Shown here: positions 44,801-54,828 of the stretch, in pieces
Numbering within the stretch: position 1 is the first letter of the stretch
How the letters are laid out: each line of letters opens with the position of its first letter
Assembly (NCBI RefSeq): GCF_022539315.1
Contig: NC_066315.1
Location: forward strand, 48,093,174 to 48,157,173
DNA: 64,000 bases
Source of the DNA: Serinus canaria
Taxonomy: Eukaryota > Chordata > Aves > Passeriformes > Fringillidae
Direction: 5' to 3'
The notes under the pieces: generated by a model
Databases searched by the model: none
Seen by the model: only the letters and a program-made list of their open reading frames with translations
Told to the model about the DNA's origin: nothing
Position numbers and translations under genes: made by a program

Positions 44801-46299
44801 AGAGAGACTGTGAGAGCTGTAGCTAACAGGCAGCTTGTAAGCATGGTGTACCAGCCACTCATTCTTTTGCTCACCTCATCTCTTTGAGGAACTGAGCAGA
44901 GATTGTGTTTCTTTTTCATTCTGTTTCCAAGAAACAGTTGCCTTGCAGTTGTGAGTTTTCTTTCTAAAGCAAGAGATGGTTTGTCCCTTCTTCCTTAGGC
45001 TATGGCCTCGAAGTAGACATGTGGGCAGCTGGTGTGATCCTTTACATCCTGCTCTGCGGTTTTCCCCCTTTCCGCAGTCAGGACCGTGATCAAGAGGAGC
45101 TGTTTCAGATCATACAGCTGGGTCACTACGAGTTCCTATCCCCTTACTGGGACAATATTTCTGCAGGTAAGATTCTGTACTTGCAGTAGATCTGAGAAGT
45201 GGCAGTCTTATTCCCCTTTTTCAGGGCAGTGAGCTTGATCATCTTGGGGTGTTTTATGGGTCTCTCCTGTGAGAATCTGTGCTTTAAATGTGAATTTAGT
45301 GCTCTGGTACTATCAACGGCTATCAAAAGTTCAGAGTGCTTTAATGAAGTCCTCAATTCCTCCCTTTGTAAGCAAAAGCAAGGATTTTTCTCATCTTGTT
45401 TATGTGTCTCTGCAGAAAAAGGTGTCAAAATAATCTCAAGGGCTATGTTAGATTGCAAAGATGTTATAAAAAATCTCAAAAGCTGAGAATGAAATCCTTG
45501 CCCTGCAGAACCCACTGTCAATTTCCTATTGACAATGGGGTCAGCACATAGTAGTTTTTTCTTTCTCACAGGCTAGTTCAGTGTCTTTTGTGCACTCTTC
45601 AAAATCAGAAACTCTAGAACTCCTTTAATCCCTGTACTGTCTTTTAAAGAACTTGTTCCACTGCATTTTACAACATTTATGCCTCATAAGAGATAAGATA
45701 TCCAGTGCATATTCCTATGAATGTGAACACTTAGCCCGATGCCTCCAGCTCACTTTTGAGATTAAATTCCCTTCACTTTCTCCCCTGTTTCTGAAGGGGA
45801 GAATGACATCAGTCATGGAGATTTAATACTTTCTGTCACTAACTCTAACTGCAAGTTGTTAGAATAACTCCTGGGGATAGTTACAAAAACCATGGTAAAA
45901 CCAATGAAAAAAGTAAGAAGGGCATTTTGTGTGGGTATAACTGTCACTATACAGAATGGGTAAGGTTGGAAGTGATCACGGTAGGTGATGTGTTTCAAAC
46001 ACCCTGCTCATGCTAGAGCACATTGCACAGGATTGCACATCCTAGAGCATGTTGTGCACCACTGTGCTTCACCCCTCTCTCCTTTGCTTTCTTCCATAAT
46101 AGCAGCAAAAGACCTCATCACCAGGCTGTTGATAGTGGATCCCCAGAAGCGCTACACAGCACGTCAGGTACTTCAGCACCCCTGGATCAGAACAGCCGGG
46201 AAAACTAACAGCAGGAATCTGCAGAGGGAAGTGACAATAAACATCGAGCGCCATTTCCGGGCCCAGCGCCGAAAGGAAGTTGTTGATGAGGGCACATGA
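20838..46299 (+). CDS. DCLK3: Doublecortin-like kinase 3, complete five-exon gene (join 20838-20898, 33957-35845, 43967-44099, 44999-45166, 46103-46299)
   Basis: This gene encodes a neuronal Ser/Thr protein kinase of the CaMK group, doublecortin-like family. The five exons total 2448 nt, an exact multiple of three, giving 815 residues. Seen in the translation: one DCX domain (about residues 86-182), a charged low-complexity linker (about 183-515) and a kinase domain (about 522-779). Kinase motifs are the glycine loop GDGNFA (529-534), Lys551 in YAMKI, probable alpha-C Glu568, HRDLKPEN (641-648), DFG (665-667), GTPTYVAPE (681-689) and DMW (701-703). The C-terminal tail after HPWI is 36 residues. 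DCLK1 and DCLK2 have two DCX domains and a shorter linker; a single DCX plus long linker is the DCLK3 pattern. Family knowledge: the kinase is enriched in brain, notably striatum. The start ATG was chosen because it has A at -3 and its phase fits the exon 2 acceptor exactly. The exon structure is inferred without transcript data. Confidence 0.95.
23330..23376. repeat. 22-bp inverted repeat with 3-nt loop (one mismatch)
   Basis: Arms 23330-23351 and 23355-23376 are reverse complements at 21 of 22 positions around the loop ATC. The arms are AT-rich (core TTTACAAGAAA / TTTCTTGTAAA). Confidence 0.88.
25032..25048. repeat. A17 homopolymer
   Basis: There are seventeen consecutive A residues in intron 1. 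The sequence before it is not one I recognise as a retrocopy, so it is best treated as a simple repeat. Confidence 0.9.
26726..26925. repeat. Low-complexity C/T tract and T/G-rich block
   Basis: C10 is followed by T9 at 26726-26744. A T-rich stretch with TTTG repeats follows at about 26878-26921. No coding or mobile-element signature was seen. Confidence 0.75.
28062..28500 (-). mobile_element. CR1 LINE fragment in intron 1
   Basis: Read on the plus strand, this begins with the reverse complement of a CR1 3' end (TTTGGGTTGGAAGTCAGTCC). It continues through the usual order: CTCCAGACTGCACAACCCC, then GCTCCAGCAGGTCCACATCC, then CCAGAGCTGTGTGCAGCGCTCCAGG-like sequence, then CTTGCTGGCCTCTCTGCTTTTGATGC-like sequence. 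It is diverged and 5'-truncated, with no open reading frame. Confidence 0.8.
32599..32632. repeat. AT-only inverted repeat
   Basis: AATATTATTT (32599-32608) pairs with AAATAATATT (32623-32632) across a 14-nt AT-only loop. This could occur by chance in such AT-rich DNA. Confidence 0.55.
33957..35845 (+). CDS. DCLK3: DCLK3 exon 2: DCX domain, charged linker and kinase N-lobe
   Basis: This unusually large internal exon (1889 nt) encodes residues 21-650. The acceptor is a T-rich tract followed by CCTTAG at 33951-33956. The donor is TTG|GTAAGT at 35845/35846, phase 0, falling just after [10 protein letters not shown]. In order it encodes a basic and Ser-rich leader, the DCX domain (34136-34440, starting [12 protein letters not shown]), a Lys/Glu/Arg-rich linker to about 35440, and the kinase N-lobe through the catalytic loop (35462-35845). 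Kinase motifs present are GDGNFA, YAMKI with the ATP-binding lysine, and HRD with the catalytic aspartate (Asp643). The open frame runs on past the donor to a stop in the intron, and also extends 42 nt upstream of the acceptor; both extensions look like chance. Confidence 0.95.
39116..39193. repeat. 39-bp tandem duplication, two diverged copies
   Basis: Copies at 39116-39154 and 39155-39193 both begin ACACTATTTACAT and share TATACAAAG with matching downstream spacing. They differ at several positions, so this is an old local duplication. Confidence 0.8.
40944..41200 (-). mobile_element. CR1 LINE internal fragment in intron 2
   Basis: Plus-strand reading shows CCCCCAGGACCCCCAGCTCC, TCTCTGCAGAGCTGCTTTCC, CAGTCTGTACTGATGCATGG, and CACTCCTCCTAGTTTTGTG. 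These are landmarks, in order, of the reverse complement of the avian CR1 3' region. The copy covers a segment that is also present in the neighbouring 41770-42700 copy, so the two are separate insertions. An A19 tract follows at 41205-41223. Confidence 0.82.
41205..41223. repeat. A19 homopolymer
   Basis: There are nineteen consecutive A residues directly after the CR1 fragment in intron 2. CR1 elements do not end in poly(A), so this is probably an independent simple repeat. Confidence 0.85.
41455..41503. repeat. 24-bp inverted repeat with 1-nt loop (one mismatch)
   Basis: Arms 41455-41478 and 41480-41503 are reverse complements at 23 of 24 positions around a single G. The arms start ACCATCCTGAA and end TTCAGGATGGT. 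Confidence 0.9.
41770..42700 (-). mobile_element. CR1 LINE 3' portion (about 0.9 kb) in intron 2
   Basis: The plus strand opens with GAATCTTAGAATGGCTTGAG, the reverse complement of a CR1 3' terminus. It then runs through GGTCATCTGGCCCAAGCCC, GCCTGACTTGGAGTGTTC, CAACAGGTCCGTGTCTTTCC, GATATGGTTGGCTTTCTGGA, CCTGCACTTGTCCTTGCTGA, and AATCCCACTGTCTATGTC. This is the full order of the CR1 3' UTR and reverse-transcriptase end. All reading frames are broken, so it is an old, non-autonomous remnant. It is the longest mobile element in the window. Confidence 0.88.
43355..43436. repeat. ATT-rich microsatellite region inside the LTR
   Basis: ATTATT runs occur with two near-identical copies of a unit that reads TTATTATTATACTTTAATAA, at about 43389-43434. 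It corresponds to a variable AT-rich segment of this LTR family. Confidence 0.75.
43515..43558. repeat. Perfect 20-bp inverted repeat with 4-nt loop, inside the LTR
   Basis: Arms 43515-43534 and 43539-43558 are exact reverse complements around GCAG. The right arm is native LTR sequence (GTGGTACTTAGTTGC). The left arm is not expected at this point in the family as I remember it. Confidence 0.93.
43967..44099 (+). CDS. DCLK3: DCLK3 exon 3: DFG motif and activation loop
   Basis: This 133-nt exon encodes residues 651-694 plus the first base of Gly695. It carries KLADFGLAK (magnesium-binding Asp665) and the activation segment through [11 protein letters not shown]. It starts after ATATAG at 43961-43966 in phase 0 and ends AAGG|GTGAGT at 44099/44100 in phase 1. 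The acceptor has a weak polypyrimidine tract, an alternating TTTGATTTGG region, so recognition may depend on enhancers. Translation joins seamlessly: PENLL from exon 2 is followed by [17 protein letters not shown]. Start and end are fixed by phase and by kinase-family alignment. Confidence 0.95.
44100..44998 (+). other. DCLK3: DCLK3 intron 3 (899 bp)
   Basis: This phase 1 intron is bounded by GTGAGT and TTCTTCCTTAG. It is AT-rich with no recognised repeat, RNA gene or exon. Confidence 0.85.
44999..45166 (+). CDS. DCLK3: DCLK3 exon 4: kinase C-lobe, alpha-F to alpha-G
   Basis: This 168-nt exon encodes most of residues 695-751. It contains [19 protein letters not shown], the conserved alpha-F segment with Asp701 and Trp703, then CGFPPF and the alpha-G region ending in YWDNISA. 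The acceptor is TTCTTCCTTAG at 44988-44998 and the donor is CTGCAG|GTAAGA at 45166/45167. Both junctions are phase 1 (g + gc = Gly695; trailing g continues into exon 5). The sequence is strongly kinase-like throughout and has no frame disruption. Confidence 0.95.
45167..46102 (+). other. DCLK3: DCLK3 intron 4 (936 bp)
   Basis: This phase 1 intron is bounded by GTAAGA and ATAATAG. The pyrimidine tract CTCTCTCCTTTGCTTTCTTCC precedes the tandem acceptor. No repeat or exon was recognised. The open frame running through its 3' end into exon 5 has no conserved sequence. Confidence 0.85.
46098..46106 (+). other. DCLK3: NAGNAG tandem splice acceptor before DCLK3 exon 5
   Basis: The intron 4 acceptor reads AATAGCAGC, with AG dinucleotides at 46101-46102 and 46104-46105 behind the same pyrimidine tract. 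Both choices keep frame. They differ by one alanine at residue 751/752, in the loop before the last kinase helices. Confidence 0.7.
46103..46299 (+). CDS. DCLK3: DCLK3 exon 5: end of kinase domain, tail and stop
   Basis: This terminal coding exon encodes residues 751-815 and the TGA stop at 46297-46299. It contains [22 protein letters not shown] and LQHPWI, the conserved end of CaMK-group kinase domains, with the invariant arginine in KRYTA (Arg767). A basic tail follows, with [10 protein letters not shown] near the end. The acceptor lies in TAGCAG, where two adjacent AGs are usable. Taking the first gives ISAAAKD, the same length as ISDAAKD that I remember for the human protein. The second removes one alanine (exon start 46106). 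Confidence 0.93.
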
Positions 46300-46820
46300 A
46301 ATCTTTCAAGCTCATTTTGTCTTCTTTTTTATTGATTAACAAATTATTTATGTTTTCTTTTCTAAATTAATTGGGAATTTAATGTGTAGCTGTTGGTGGC
46401 TATTGCCATGCCTTTTTTTTGATTCTGAGATTCTGAAGGACTGAGATCAAATTCACATTCACCTCTTCTGATGTTATTTGGCAGTCTTTCTGTTGAAAGC
46501 AGTTGGGACTAGATAAATTCTAGAAGGTGTCTATTCTTTTTCTTTAAGTACTGATTTGGGCTTTTACATCTTTTACAAATGTTTGCTTCTGTGACTTACA
46601 CTAGTGGTGAGTCTTCTCTCATCCTTTTTGTATTATATTCTCCAGGAGTTTTGTGTTTGTAATGTTTTCAAAATAGCTGTCTGCAAACACGTCTTACGCT
46701 AATTCTTTAAAGAGTCTTTTCACTAATTCCTTCTAGCCACAGAGAAGGAAGAATAAAAAGTAAATAAAATGTTTAGCTGTAGGATATATTAAATAAATAG
46801 CCAGATACTGTATTTATTAG
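46300..46820 (+). other. DCLK3: DCLK3 3' UTR (proximal estimate)
   Basis: Sequence after the stop codon is AT-rich, unbroken by repeats I recognise, and reaches a cluster of poly(A) signals at 46752-46797. The 3' end is an estimate: more distal polyadenylation is possible, and neural kinase transcripts often have long 3' UTRs. Confidence 0.6.
46752..46797 (+). terminator. DCLK3: Cluster of three AATAAA polyadenylation signals
   Basis: AATAAA occurs at 46752-46757, 46763-46768 and 46792-46797. The last is followed by a T/G-rich stretch (TATTTATTAGGTTGTGAGG) about 15-35 nt downstream, the usual arrangement for cleavage. These are the first clustered canonical hexamers after the DCLK3 stop. Confidence 0.6.
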
Positions 46821-49800
46821 GTTGTGAGGGAATACAAACCCTTATTGACTAAATCTGATGTTTTATATCATCTCCCTTGGCAACATCTTTCATTGGTTTT
46901 CCAGGGTAATAGATGGTGCGATGTTCCTGTTACAAGAAGGTAGTGCTGTGTACTGTGTAGGTTTCATTTGTTTTTAGAAGGTGGAAGATATGGATGATAC
47001 CTTTTCAAGATTCAAATAATAACAAGTTTCAAAGAGGTTTTCTTCCTCCTCTGGGCAGTAGGAAGTTAAGCAGTTCTAAGGGCGCTTTGCTTTTTATACC
47101 AGAATCATAATTATGGAGTGGTATCTGTCATTTTTCAATGTTGAGTTTTTTCCCCTCTTGGAGATACGCATGTGCATCTGTGACTTTTCCATGCTGATGG
47201 AGAAGAAAAAGCTTGGAAATTGTGACCAAAGTTAACCCTTGCCTTGACAGTTTCCCTTTCATCAACATACTTTTTCAGTGTAGTTTAGCGATTGTTTTGT
47301 TTGGTTGGTTGGGTTTTTCCATTTCTTGCCCTCGCTGTGACCTTTTTTCCTTGCTTCCATGAGAATAGGCAATGGGATGAAATGAAATGAAAATCCCAGC
47401 TTGAGGAAAAACAACTTGTTGCCTGTGGAAAGCTCTCCCAGGGGAAGCCTCAGATGCTCTATTGCATGTGGTTTTTAATATTTTTATTGGATGCAGTTTT
47501 AAAGAAATCCTGTGGGGGAAAATTACAGCCCAGAGAGAGGGGCATGACCTAGACCAGCTTTTGAATCTCAGAACTTTTGATTAATTAATTAAATACAAAA
47601 AGCACTTGAGTTTTCCATTTTATAATTCTTTGTCCTCAAGTTCTAAGTGCTAGCAAATAATATTGGTGTTAGAATGTCAGTGGTGTTGGCACTGAATACA
47701 CAGCCTATTGAAATGAAGGAGGGTGTTTTACACTTGGAGAGCTGCTGCTCTGCCTATGTATTTCATAGTGAGGAATGTCAGAAGCATTTCAGAATCAGTG
47801 GAACATTTTCACAACTATATGAACCAGAATGTTATTTTTTGGTGAGTGCTAATATTTTGTGTGAACTTGCTGAATAACCAAAAAGTGTAGAGTGCTGTCA
47901 TCATGTTTCTGTTTCTTCTTGTGACTGTTTTTCTGCAAGAATTATGTATAAAAGTAGAGATCACTTGATTTTTAAAGGAGAATTGCACTTTAAATTGAAT
48001 TAGCTTATTTCTAATACTTACTGGAATAAGACTTGCTGTGGAGTTCAAGAATTGGTGAAACAAACCAATGAAATCTTTACTGTATGCCCAAGTAGTAGCT
48101 CTGTGATATGTCATACTTCTGCTTTGGAGTCTGAGTCGGGAAGACTTTTTCTTTTCCTGAAAACAAGAATAGATTTAAGTCCTTCCCTGAGTTAAGGGAA
48201 CCTAATGTAACCTAATATTATAAAAGCATTACATCATATTTGAGTACTAGTAATAATGTATCCTCTGTTAATTTAAGTCTATTTTGGATAGGAAACTGTG
48301 GAAAAATAGCTTCTGATGTGCAATACTAAATTTTGTAATTATCTTATTTTTAATATAGTTGTTTAGGAATAAAGTCTGAAGTGACAAAAAGTATTTAATC
48401 AACAATGAATCTGAAAGTTTGGAGGTTGTGTTACAAGTTGCCTTTTGCACCTTTAAGAACCTGTCTGCAGCCTTATTCATAGTGCAGAAGATGGATAATT
48501 TGCTTGTAACAATTATAAAAATAATTATTTTTTCAATGATTTTGTTTTTCTTTCACGTTCTCTGTGTTCCAGACAGGCTAAACATGGACTGTGCCAGGTG
48601 GTCACTGCATGGCACCTGTAAGTACAGATGCTGCTGTGGCAATGCTGAGGCACAGGTTTGTCACTGTTGCTACAAGATGTGTAGCATTAGGCCCTCCCTC
48701 CTTCAGGTTGGAGGCTGAAAAAGCTTCCAGGTGCTTCTCAGGGTTTTTACTTCTTTCTTTCTCTCCTACTTCATTATTCCTTTTCTCTTCTTGCTTCCAG
48801 TGTTCTTGCTCTGCCTCTGTACTGTCCAAGGGAGTCCAGGTCCCCAAACATTAGGGTTTGATTTACTTGTAGCAATGAAATCCTATATGGTTTTGGAGGG
48901 CTCAGCCTCAAGCTTTGCTTGCTGATGTAGAAAGTAATATTAGGCAGGACTAAGACAAAAAAATGGTGAAAATCCCCTGTCATCTCCTCCAGCCTTTTGT
49001 CAGGCTTTTCTTTTAGCTCTGTGTGACGTTCCAATGCAGACCTGATCTTTATGCTCTGTAAGAGGGTTTCCTATATATGAATCATGTTCACACTCTGTGT
49101 TTGAGGATTATCACTGTTCTTCCTTTCCTGAGGTTTTTCTAATGTATATTGTCTCCTTGGTTTCTGGAGTCATCTTCCCCTTAATATTTTCTTTTCTTGA
49201 TTGGTTCCTTTCTCTACAGTATGTCTGAGGAAGCTCAAAGCTGGGGGAGATTATAGAGTCAGAGCAAATTCTTGCTGATTGGCAGAAAGAAGAAATATCC
49301 CTTCTTGCCCCCTTCCTTAAGTCTTTGTGGATTAGATTCTCATATGGCTTTATATTCCACTGAAAATAAAACAAGTTTTGGTGTCTTGGTGTCTTTAAAT
49401 ACTAACAATGAAGAGAGTCTGAATATATCACCAGGAAAAACAACCCTCCCCCCAAGATCTAAGTGAAAAATATTAATTAATAATATTGCAGACTTCAACA
49501 GGAAAGTTCTACTTCCAGAGAATTTACTGGGTCTAAGGCAAAAGAAGGCAAGAACCTCTTTGTTTGCTGCAAGCTTTAGCAAATAGCTGAGTAGGAATCC
49601 TCTCAAAAGGTATTGTTTGGTTCCTAAGTCATAATGGAGATCCTGATCAAGTTCTAGTTATTGCAGGATTATTTCTTTGCTGTCTGTTATTGACTATTCA
49701 AAAAATACTCTCCTTTTAGAAACCAGAGACTCTCCAACATCTTTAACCATTGACTTGGCTCTTCTTTAGTTGGCTGCAGCCTTTAAGCATGAATGCATAT

Positions 49801-52800
49801 TTTCATGTCTTCAGACTTGAAGCAAGCACAAAGATCCAGTCATATAGAATTGGGTCATCAGTGTTTCATTTTGTAGTAAAACACATGCCTAATAGACAGA
49901 GTTGCTTCTTTAGCTTTTCGGCTGCCTGACGATAAAGTGGTCCCTGGATATCCCCTCCATTTGCCACCAAGGTCAGCTTCTTCACTTTCCCATATGATAT
50001 TACATTTCATTGGCCCTAAATCTCACCTACATATTTTCTATCATCTGTCATCTGCCTCCTTTCATTGGCCTCTTATCCCTTTGGATCACTCCCATTATTG
50101 AAACACGGTGAAATCTTCACATGTTAATATGTTTTTCTTCAGGAAATTATAGGAAATTCTGGCATTAAAAATGGGAATGAGCAAAAAATTTTGGAAGTGT
50201 TTAGGCATGTGAAACTGAGCAAAAGACTGGTGCTTCACACTGTATGGTGCATAACTTCCTGATAATGAACAATGGGAATTTGGTCATTGCTCATATATTT
50301 AGTCTCCTAATATTTAAAAATGTGTGCCCAGGAGACCTGTGATTGAAGCTTGGCAGTACAGCAGAGACTGTTTCCTCTGAGACACAGACTTTTATTCAGG
50401 GACCTCCTTAATCTAAGATTGTTTAACAGCTGTGTGGAATAGCTGGACTCAAACACCATCAAACTGGCCACCTCGCTTCTGACTGGAATTATAGGTGGAT
50501 TTCCTACATCTCTGTTACTGCAATTTTTGGCTGTAGGGTGATGGATGGATAGTGGGATGTTATCCCCTGAGCTTAGGCTGCTTGGGGTTTGGTCCTCTTG
50601 TTAAACTGAACTTTAGGAGTCAACTGCTTGCCTTTTTTGGCAAGTACCCAGATTTGGGGAGGTATTCAATCTGCTTGAAATTATAGTAAATTTGCTGTGC
50701 TTATAAAGTGATTTTCCCAAAGACACATACGTATCACTCTTAAATATTTTTCCTATAATTTCTTATGTCACCTGGATTTCTTTTAATTTAAGCACTGTAA
50801 GGAAAATGCTTTTTTATGTTTCTGGGCATGCATTTTTCTGTCTTTTTTAAGTCCACGAGTAATACTTCACTGTTAACATTCTTGTTCCTGAAAGGAATTA
50901 TGGGCACTTTAACTAGGCTGACAGTGTATAATGGCACTGTTTGTTCTACAATATGGTTTATTTGTAACTTGGCTGAAGGTGTAATTTTCTAAATTGAAAT
51001 ACATTGTAGACTTCAGCAGAAAAGTTGTTATTCCTTCCCCTGTACCGCCAATAAAAATAAATTATACAGTAAACATAATGTTTTAGTTCTTTCCAATAAA
51101 TTGGGAAACAATTGTGTGGCCAAATATTTTGATTTTTTTTTTTAACCTTCTGACAATGTATCTATTTGGAAATGCTTGTTTTAAAAGGTTTGCAATTTCA
51201 GTAAGTATTGTGTATACCTTCATTTACAAGTAGCAGAACCCGTTTTAATGCTGCAGTCCTTTGAATACTTACAGCTGTGTTTTTCTTTGCTGCTGCATGT
51301 AATCCCATTAAAACTAACACAAATCTTTTCAGAACTGGAGCTGAGATTTATCCTACCACCATTTTTTGCGCCATATTGTCTTGTTCATATATGCTGTGTT
51401 CTTAGAGCCATCATGACAAGCAGACTTAGCTTCAGTTATGCTTGATGCACACAGGACTGATTTCTCCCATCATTTAATCTTTTTCTGTAAAATTCAAGTT
51501 TGTTTAGAAAAAGGTTTGCTTTCTTTGTGGAAACAGGCATTCTATTTGAAATTGAGTTGCTTGCAAATAGTGACTTTTTCGAAGGAGACTGTTTCTTAGT
51601 AGCCTGTGTATGTTTCAGTTCTGTTATTAAAAATGGAACGCCTGCAACATCTCCTGAAGCAGTGGAAATAAAACCGTGTCTAGGATATTGATGGTGTTTC
51701 TGAAGAAGCTACGTTCTCTGCATGTAAGCATGTGTGACAAAGTGGCTGCCAGTGAGAAAATTTTATGGCATATTGGTCCTTAAAGACATCACAGCCTCTT
51801 CATTACTCTAAGAATAACAGTAAACTCTTTGGAATGACTGACTTTTATGATAATCACACAAATTTATTGCACTTCATTTTAACAATTTGTATAGGCAGCT
51901 AATTAAATCTGATTTAATGCTTTGCTGTTAGGAGTGGGATTCAGATGTGTTTTTCAGAAGTAGTTGAAGGCAGAGTCCAGGAGTGCAAGAAATTTGTGTG
52001 ATTATCATAAAAATCAGATGTTGTATTCCTGGAGATTTTTTTCTTTTTAAATTAGAACTGTTTTGACAAAGTAGCAATTGGAAAATCAGAAAAAGTAAAG
52101 CTAACAACCTTAAAGTGTCATTGGAAATATATTTTGTTTTCCAAATTCAGAAACTGATATGAAGAGCTGGAAGCATTTTAAAAACCAGAGAAATACAGGA
52201 ATTATTCCCAAAGGGTTTCAGCAATTAAAGAAATAAGCATATTTGGTGCAGTAAGAATATGAAGTACCTTGGTAGGGCTGAGCAAGTGCTGCAACTGAAG
52301 CTGTGTGAGATTGCTAGATTGGCTAAGGAGTGTAGGTCTGAAAAAGGGGTGCTCCTTATAACCACTGGAAAAATGCATTGAATCATATAAAAGATTAATC
52401 CTGCATTGTCATTGCTGTCTTTTTAAAGCTTTCTAAATTTCAGTGACAAGCATTGTACTGTAAGAAGGCATTTCCCATGAAGAATTGCAGCATAAAACAT
52501 TTTAGATAGTGTTTAACATAAAGGATTTCAGCAATGAAGATAATTTGCCTAGAAAATGGAAGTGTGTGATTGTTAACTGCTATGGTAAATTGTCAAGAAA
52601 ACCTTATTGCTGGATTTTCAAGAGGAGTTCAATTCTGTGAACATAAGCATTTGCAACTACCCAGCTTGCAATGTTGAGAGTTTCAATGATATTGCACTGC
52701 TATAGCATAAAAATGTATTATTTAACAGCTCAGAAGAAACTTTTGTGCCTAGTGTAAGGATGGAACTAAATGGGTCGAATACATCTTAATAATTTCAGCT

Positions 52801-54408
52801 TGCCTGGAAACATACTGGCCAAAATATTGTTCACATGGTGAGTGATGATGAGAAATGTATTATTGGCCAGTGTTTCCAATGGAAGCATAAAATTGTTCTT
52901 GAAAATGGGAGCATGTTGGCTGTTTGGCTAAAAGCCAGCATGTGTTCTGTTAAGGTATTATTTCTTCAAATAAAGAAAGAGGGAGAGACACCATATTAAA
53001 TAGCCCCTCGTGATTTGAAGCAAGCAAGATTCTGAAAGAAAGGAGTGGAAAATAAAACAGGAGGAAAAGCTGAAGGAAAACATAACTTTTTTCTAAAATG
53101 TTTTATTTTCTGAAGTAAATCAATGCTCTAGAAAAATCTACCAGAGCTTCATGAGTGAAATAAAATATGTCTACCTTTGTTGGTGTGTGACATTCCTGTG
53201 GTGGTTCCCCAGTTACTTCTGTGTGCCTGGGAATAGCTGATTCTAAGCAGATACTATGGCAACCACTGGATTATCTCACCTGGATCATAATTTTCTAATG
53301 ACAGGATAGGAGAAGAATCCCTTAAAAGAAATGAGAGCAAAACTGCTCCACCATGTAAGTAAATTTGAGCAATTATTCATCTGCAGGAGAATTTTATGCA
53401 AGTTTATTTTTACATGCTTTCATAACTCACACAGTTAATGTTGAAGGGACATAAGTTAGAGGTGGATGTTAGAATGTGACAGTAATAAACTCCTAACAGC
53501 TGAAGCCTTACATGAATTATTGGCTGATAACTGGTAAATTTACAAAATCAGAATATTCCAAAACCTGTGTTTAGGTGCAGACTTACCTGGGGAAAGGCAA
53601 AAGGCTGTATCAGGAAAACTGGTACAAAGGTGTTCAGATAGATCCCTTAATGACCAGGAAAAACAATTGGTTCTCTAAACTTCAGAAGAAACCACTGATG
53701 CGTGTGTGATGGTTGCTGAAAATGAACCTGTATTTCTTTTATGATAGAATATTTATTTTAGTATTTTTTTTAAGCTTTGATGGTGGGAATCTTAAAAGAC
53801 AAACATGGGTTTTAGATTATCGTTTCCTGTGAAACAATTGTACAATTTATGCTTTTGCCTTGAAAATGCCACCTTTGTTTAGAATATTTTCTGCTACTTG
53901 CTAATCCAGGTTTTAAGGAAAACAAACATTTAGTGTTGTATTTCTGTGACACTAAACTTAGTTCCTTTGTCCTTGCCAGTAGCAAAGATTCCTTCATGAG
54001 CATCTTCAAAAATTTATGTTTTGAAATTAAAGCATTTGCTGGTGTTTCTGAGGGTGTTCCTCTGTTTAAATTGATTCAAGCTGGTGATGGAGACTTTTTT
54101 CCCTTAGTTGGAAATAACGATTGCTTGAGGCTTTTCAGGTTTACAGCTTGTGTGTGTGCACACGTGTTTTAGTAGTATAAATGTGAATTCTGTGCGTGCC
54201 CTCTTTTGTGTTGGTTCTTGGGGCTATCTGCCGGCATTACTACTTCTTCTCACAGCAGAAAAAATCCTCAGCAATTATTCAAAGTGTGCTGGCAAAGATA
54301 GTGTCTTCAGGTCATTGTTTTAATGAATCATTGATGGGACTGCTATGAATTCTACCAAAACCTAAACAGCCTTCATCAGGGGGACTTTGGATGAACTTTT
54401 GGACAGAT
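46821..54408. other. Intergenic, downstream of DCLK3
   Basis: AT-rich sequence with short unconvincing frames only. No splice-flanked conserved protein segment and no mobile element were recognised. AATAAA hexamers occur, for example near 51049, and could serve as distal DCLK3 poly(A) sites. Imperfect inverted segments sharing ACTGGCC-type sequence near 52807-52829 and 52859-52878 might be a remnant of an old transposon, but I cannot assign them. Confidence 0.55.
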
Positions 54409-54414
54409 CCTGTA

Positions 54415-54828
54415 TATTGTATTTTCTGGGAATGCCCTGATGAAGGCAGGAATTATGCATCTGACTCCATGTTCTCAGAAGGTTAATTTATTACTTTATG
54501 ATTCTATATTATATTAAAGAATACTATACTAAACTATACTAAAGAATACAGAAATTTTACTTACTGAATGCTAAAAAGATAATAATAAAAGCTCTTGACT
54601 CTTTCCAGAGTCTCAACACATCTTGGCCCTGATTGGCCAAAGAGCCAAAACAACTCACACCAATGAAACAATCACCTGTGGGTAAACAATCTCCAAACAC
54701 ATTTCACATGAGCAAAACAGAGGAGAAGCAAATGAGATAAGAATTGTTTTCTTTTCCTCTGAGGCTTCTCAGCATCCCAGGAGAAAAATGCTGGGCAAAG
54801 GGATTTTTCAGAGAATGTGAATGCCTCA
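54415..54828 (+). mobile_element. Solo LTR, probable class II (ERVK-like), with 6-bp target duplication
   Basis: The block has the wording of an LTR I associate with songbird genomes: TGGGAATGCCCTGATGAAGG, GCATCTGACTCCATGTTCTC, AATACTATACTAAACTATAC, GGCCCTGATTGGCCAA, AATCACCTGTGGGTAAACAA, CCCAGGAGAAAAATGCTGGG, and the end GAGAATGTGAATGCCTCA. CCTGTA lies exactly at both sides (54409-54414 and 54829-54834). That fits a 6-bp target-site duplication, the size usual for class II retroviruses. The 5' dinucleotide reads TA rather than TG, so one terminal base has probably mutated. No retroviral genes are present. Confidence 0.85.
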
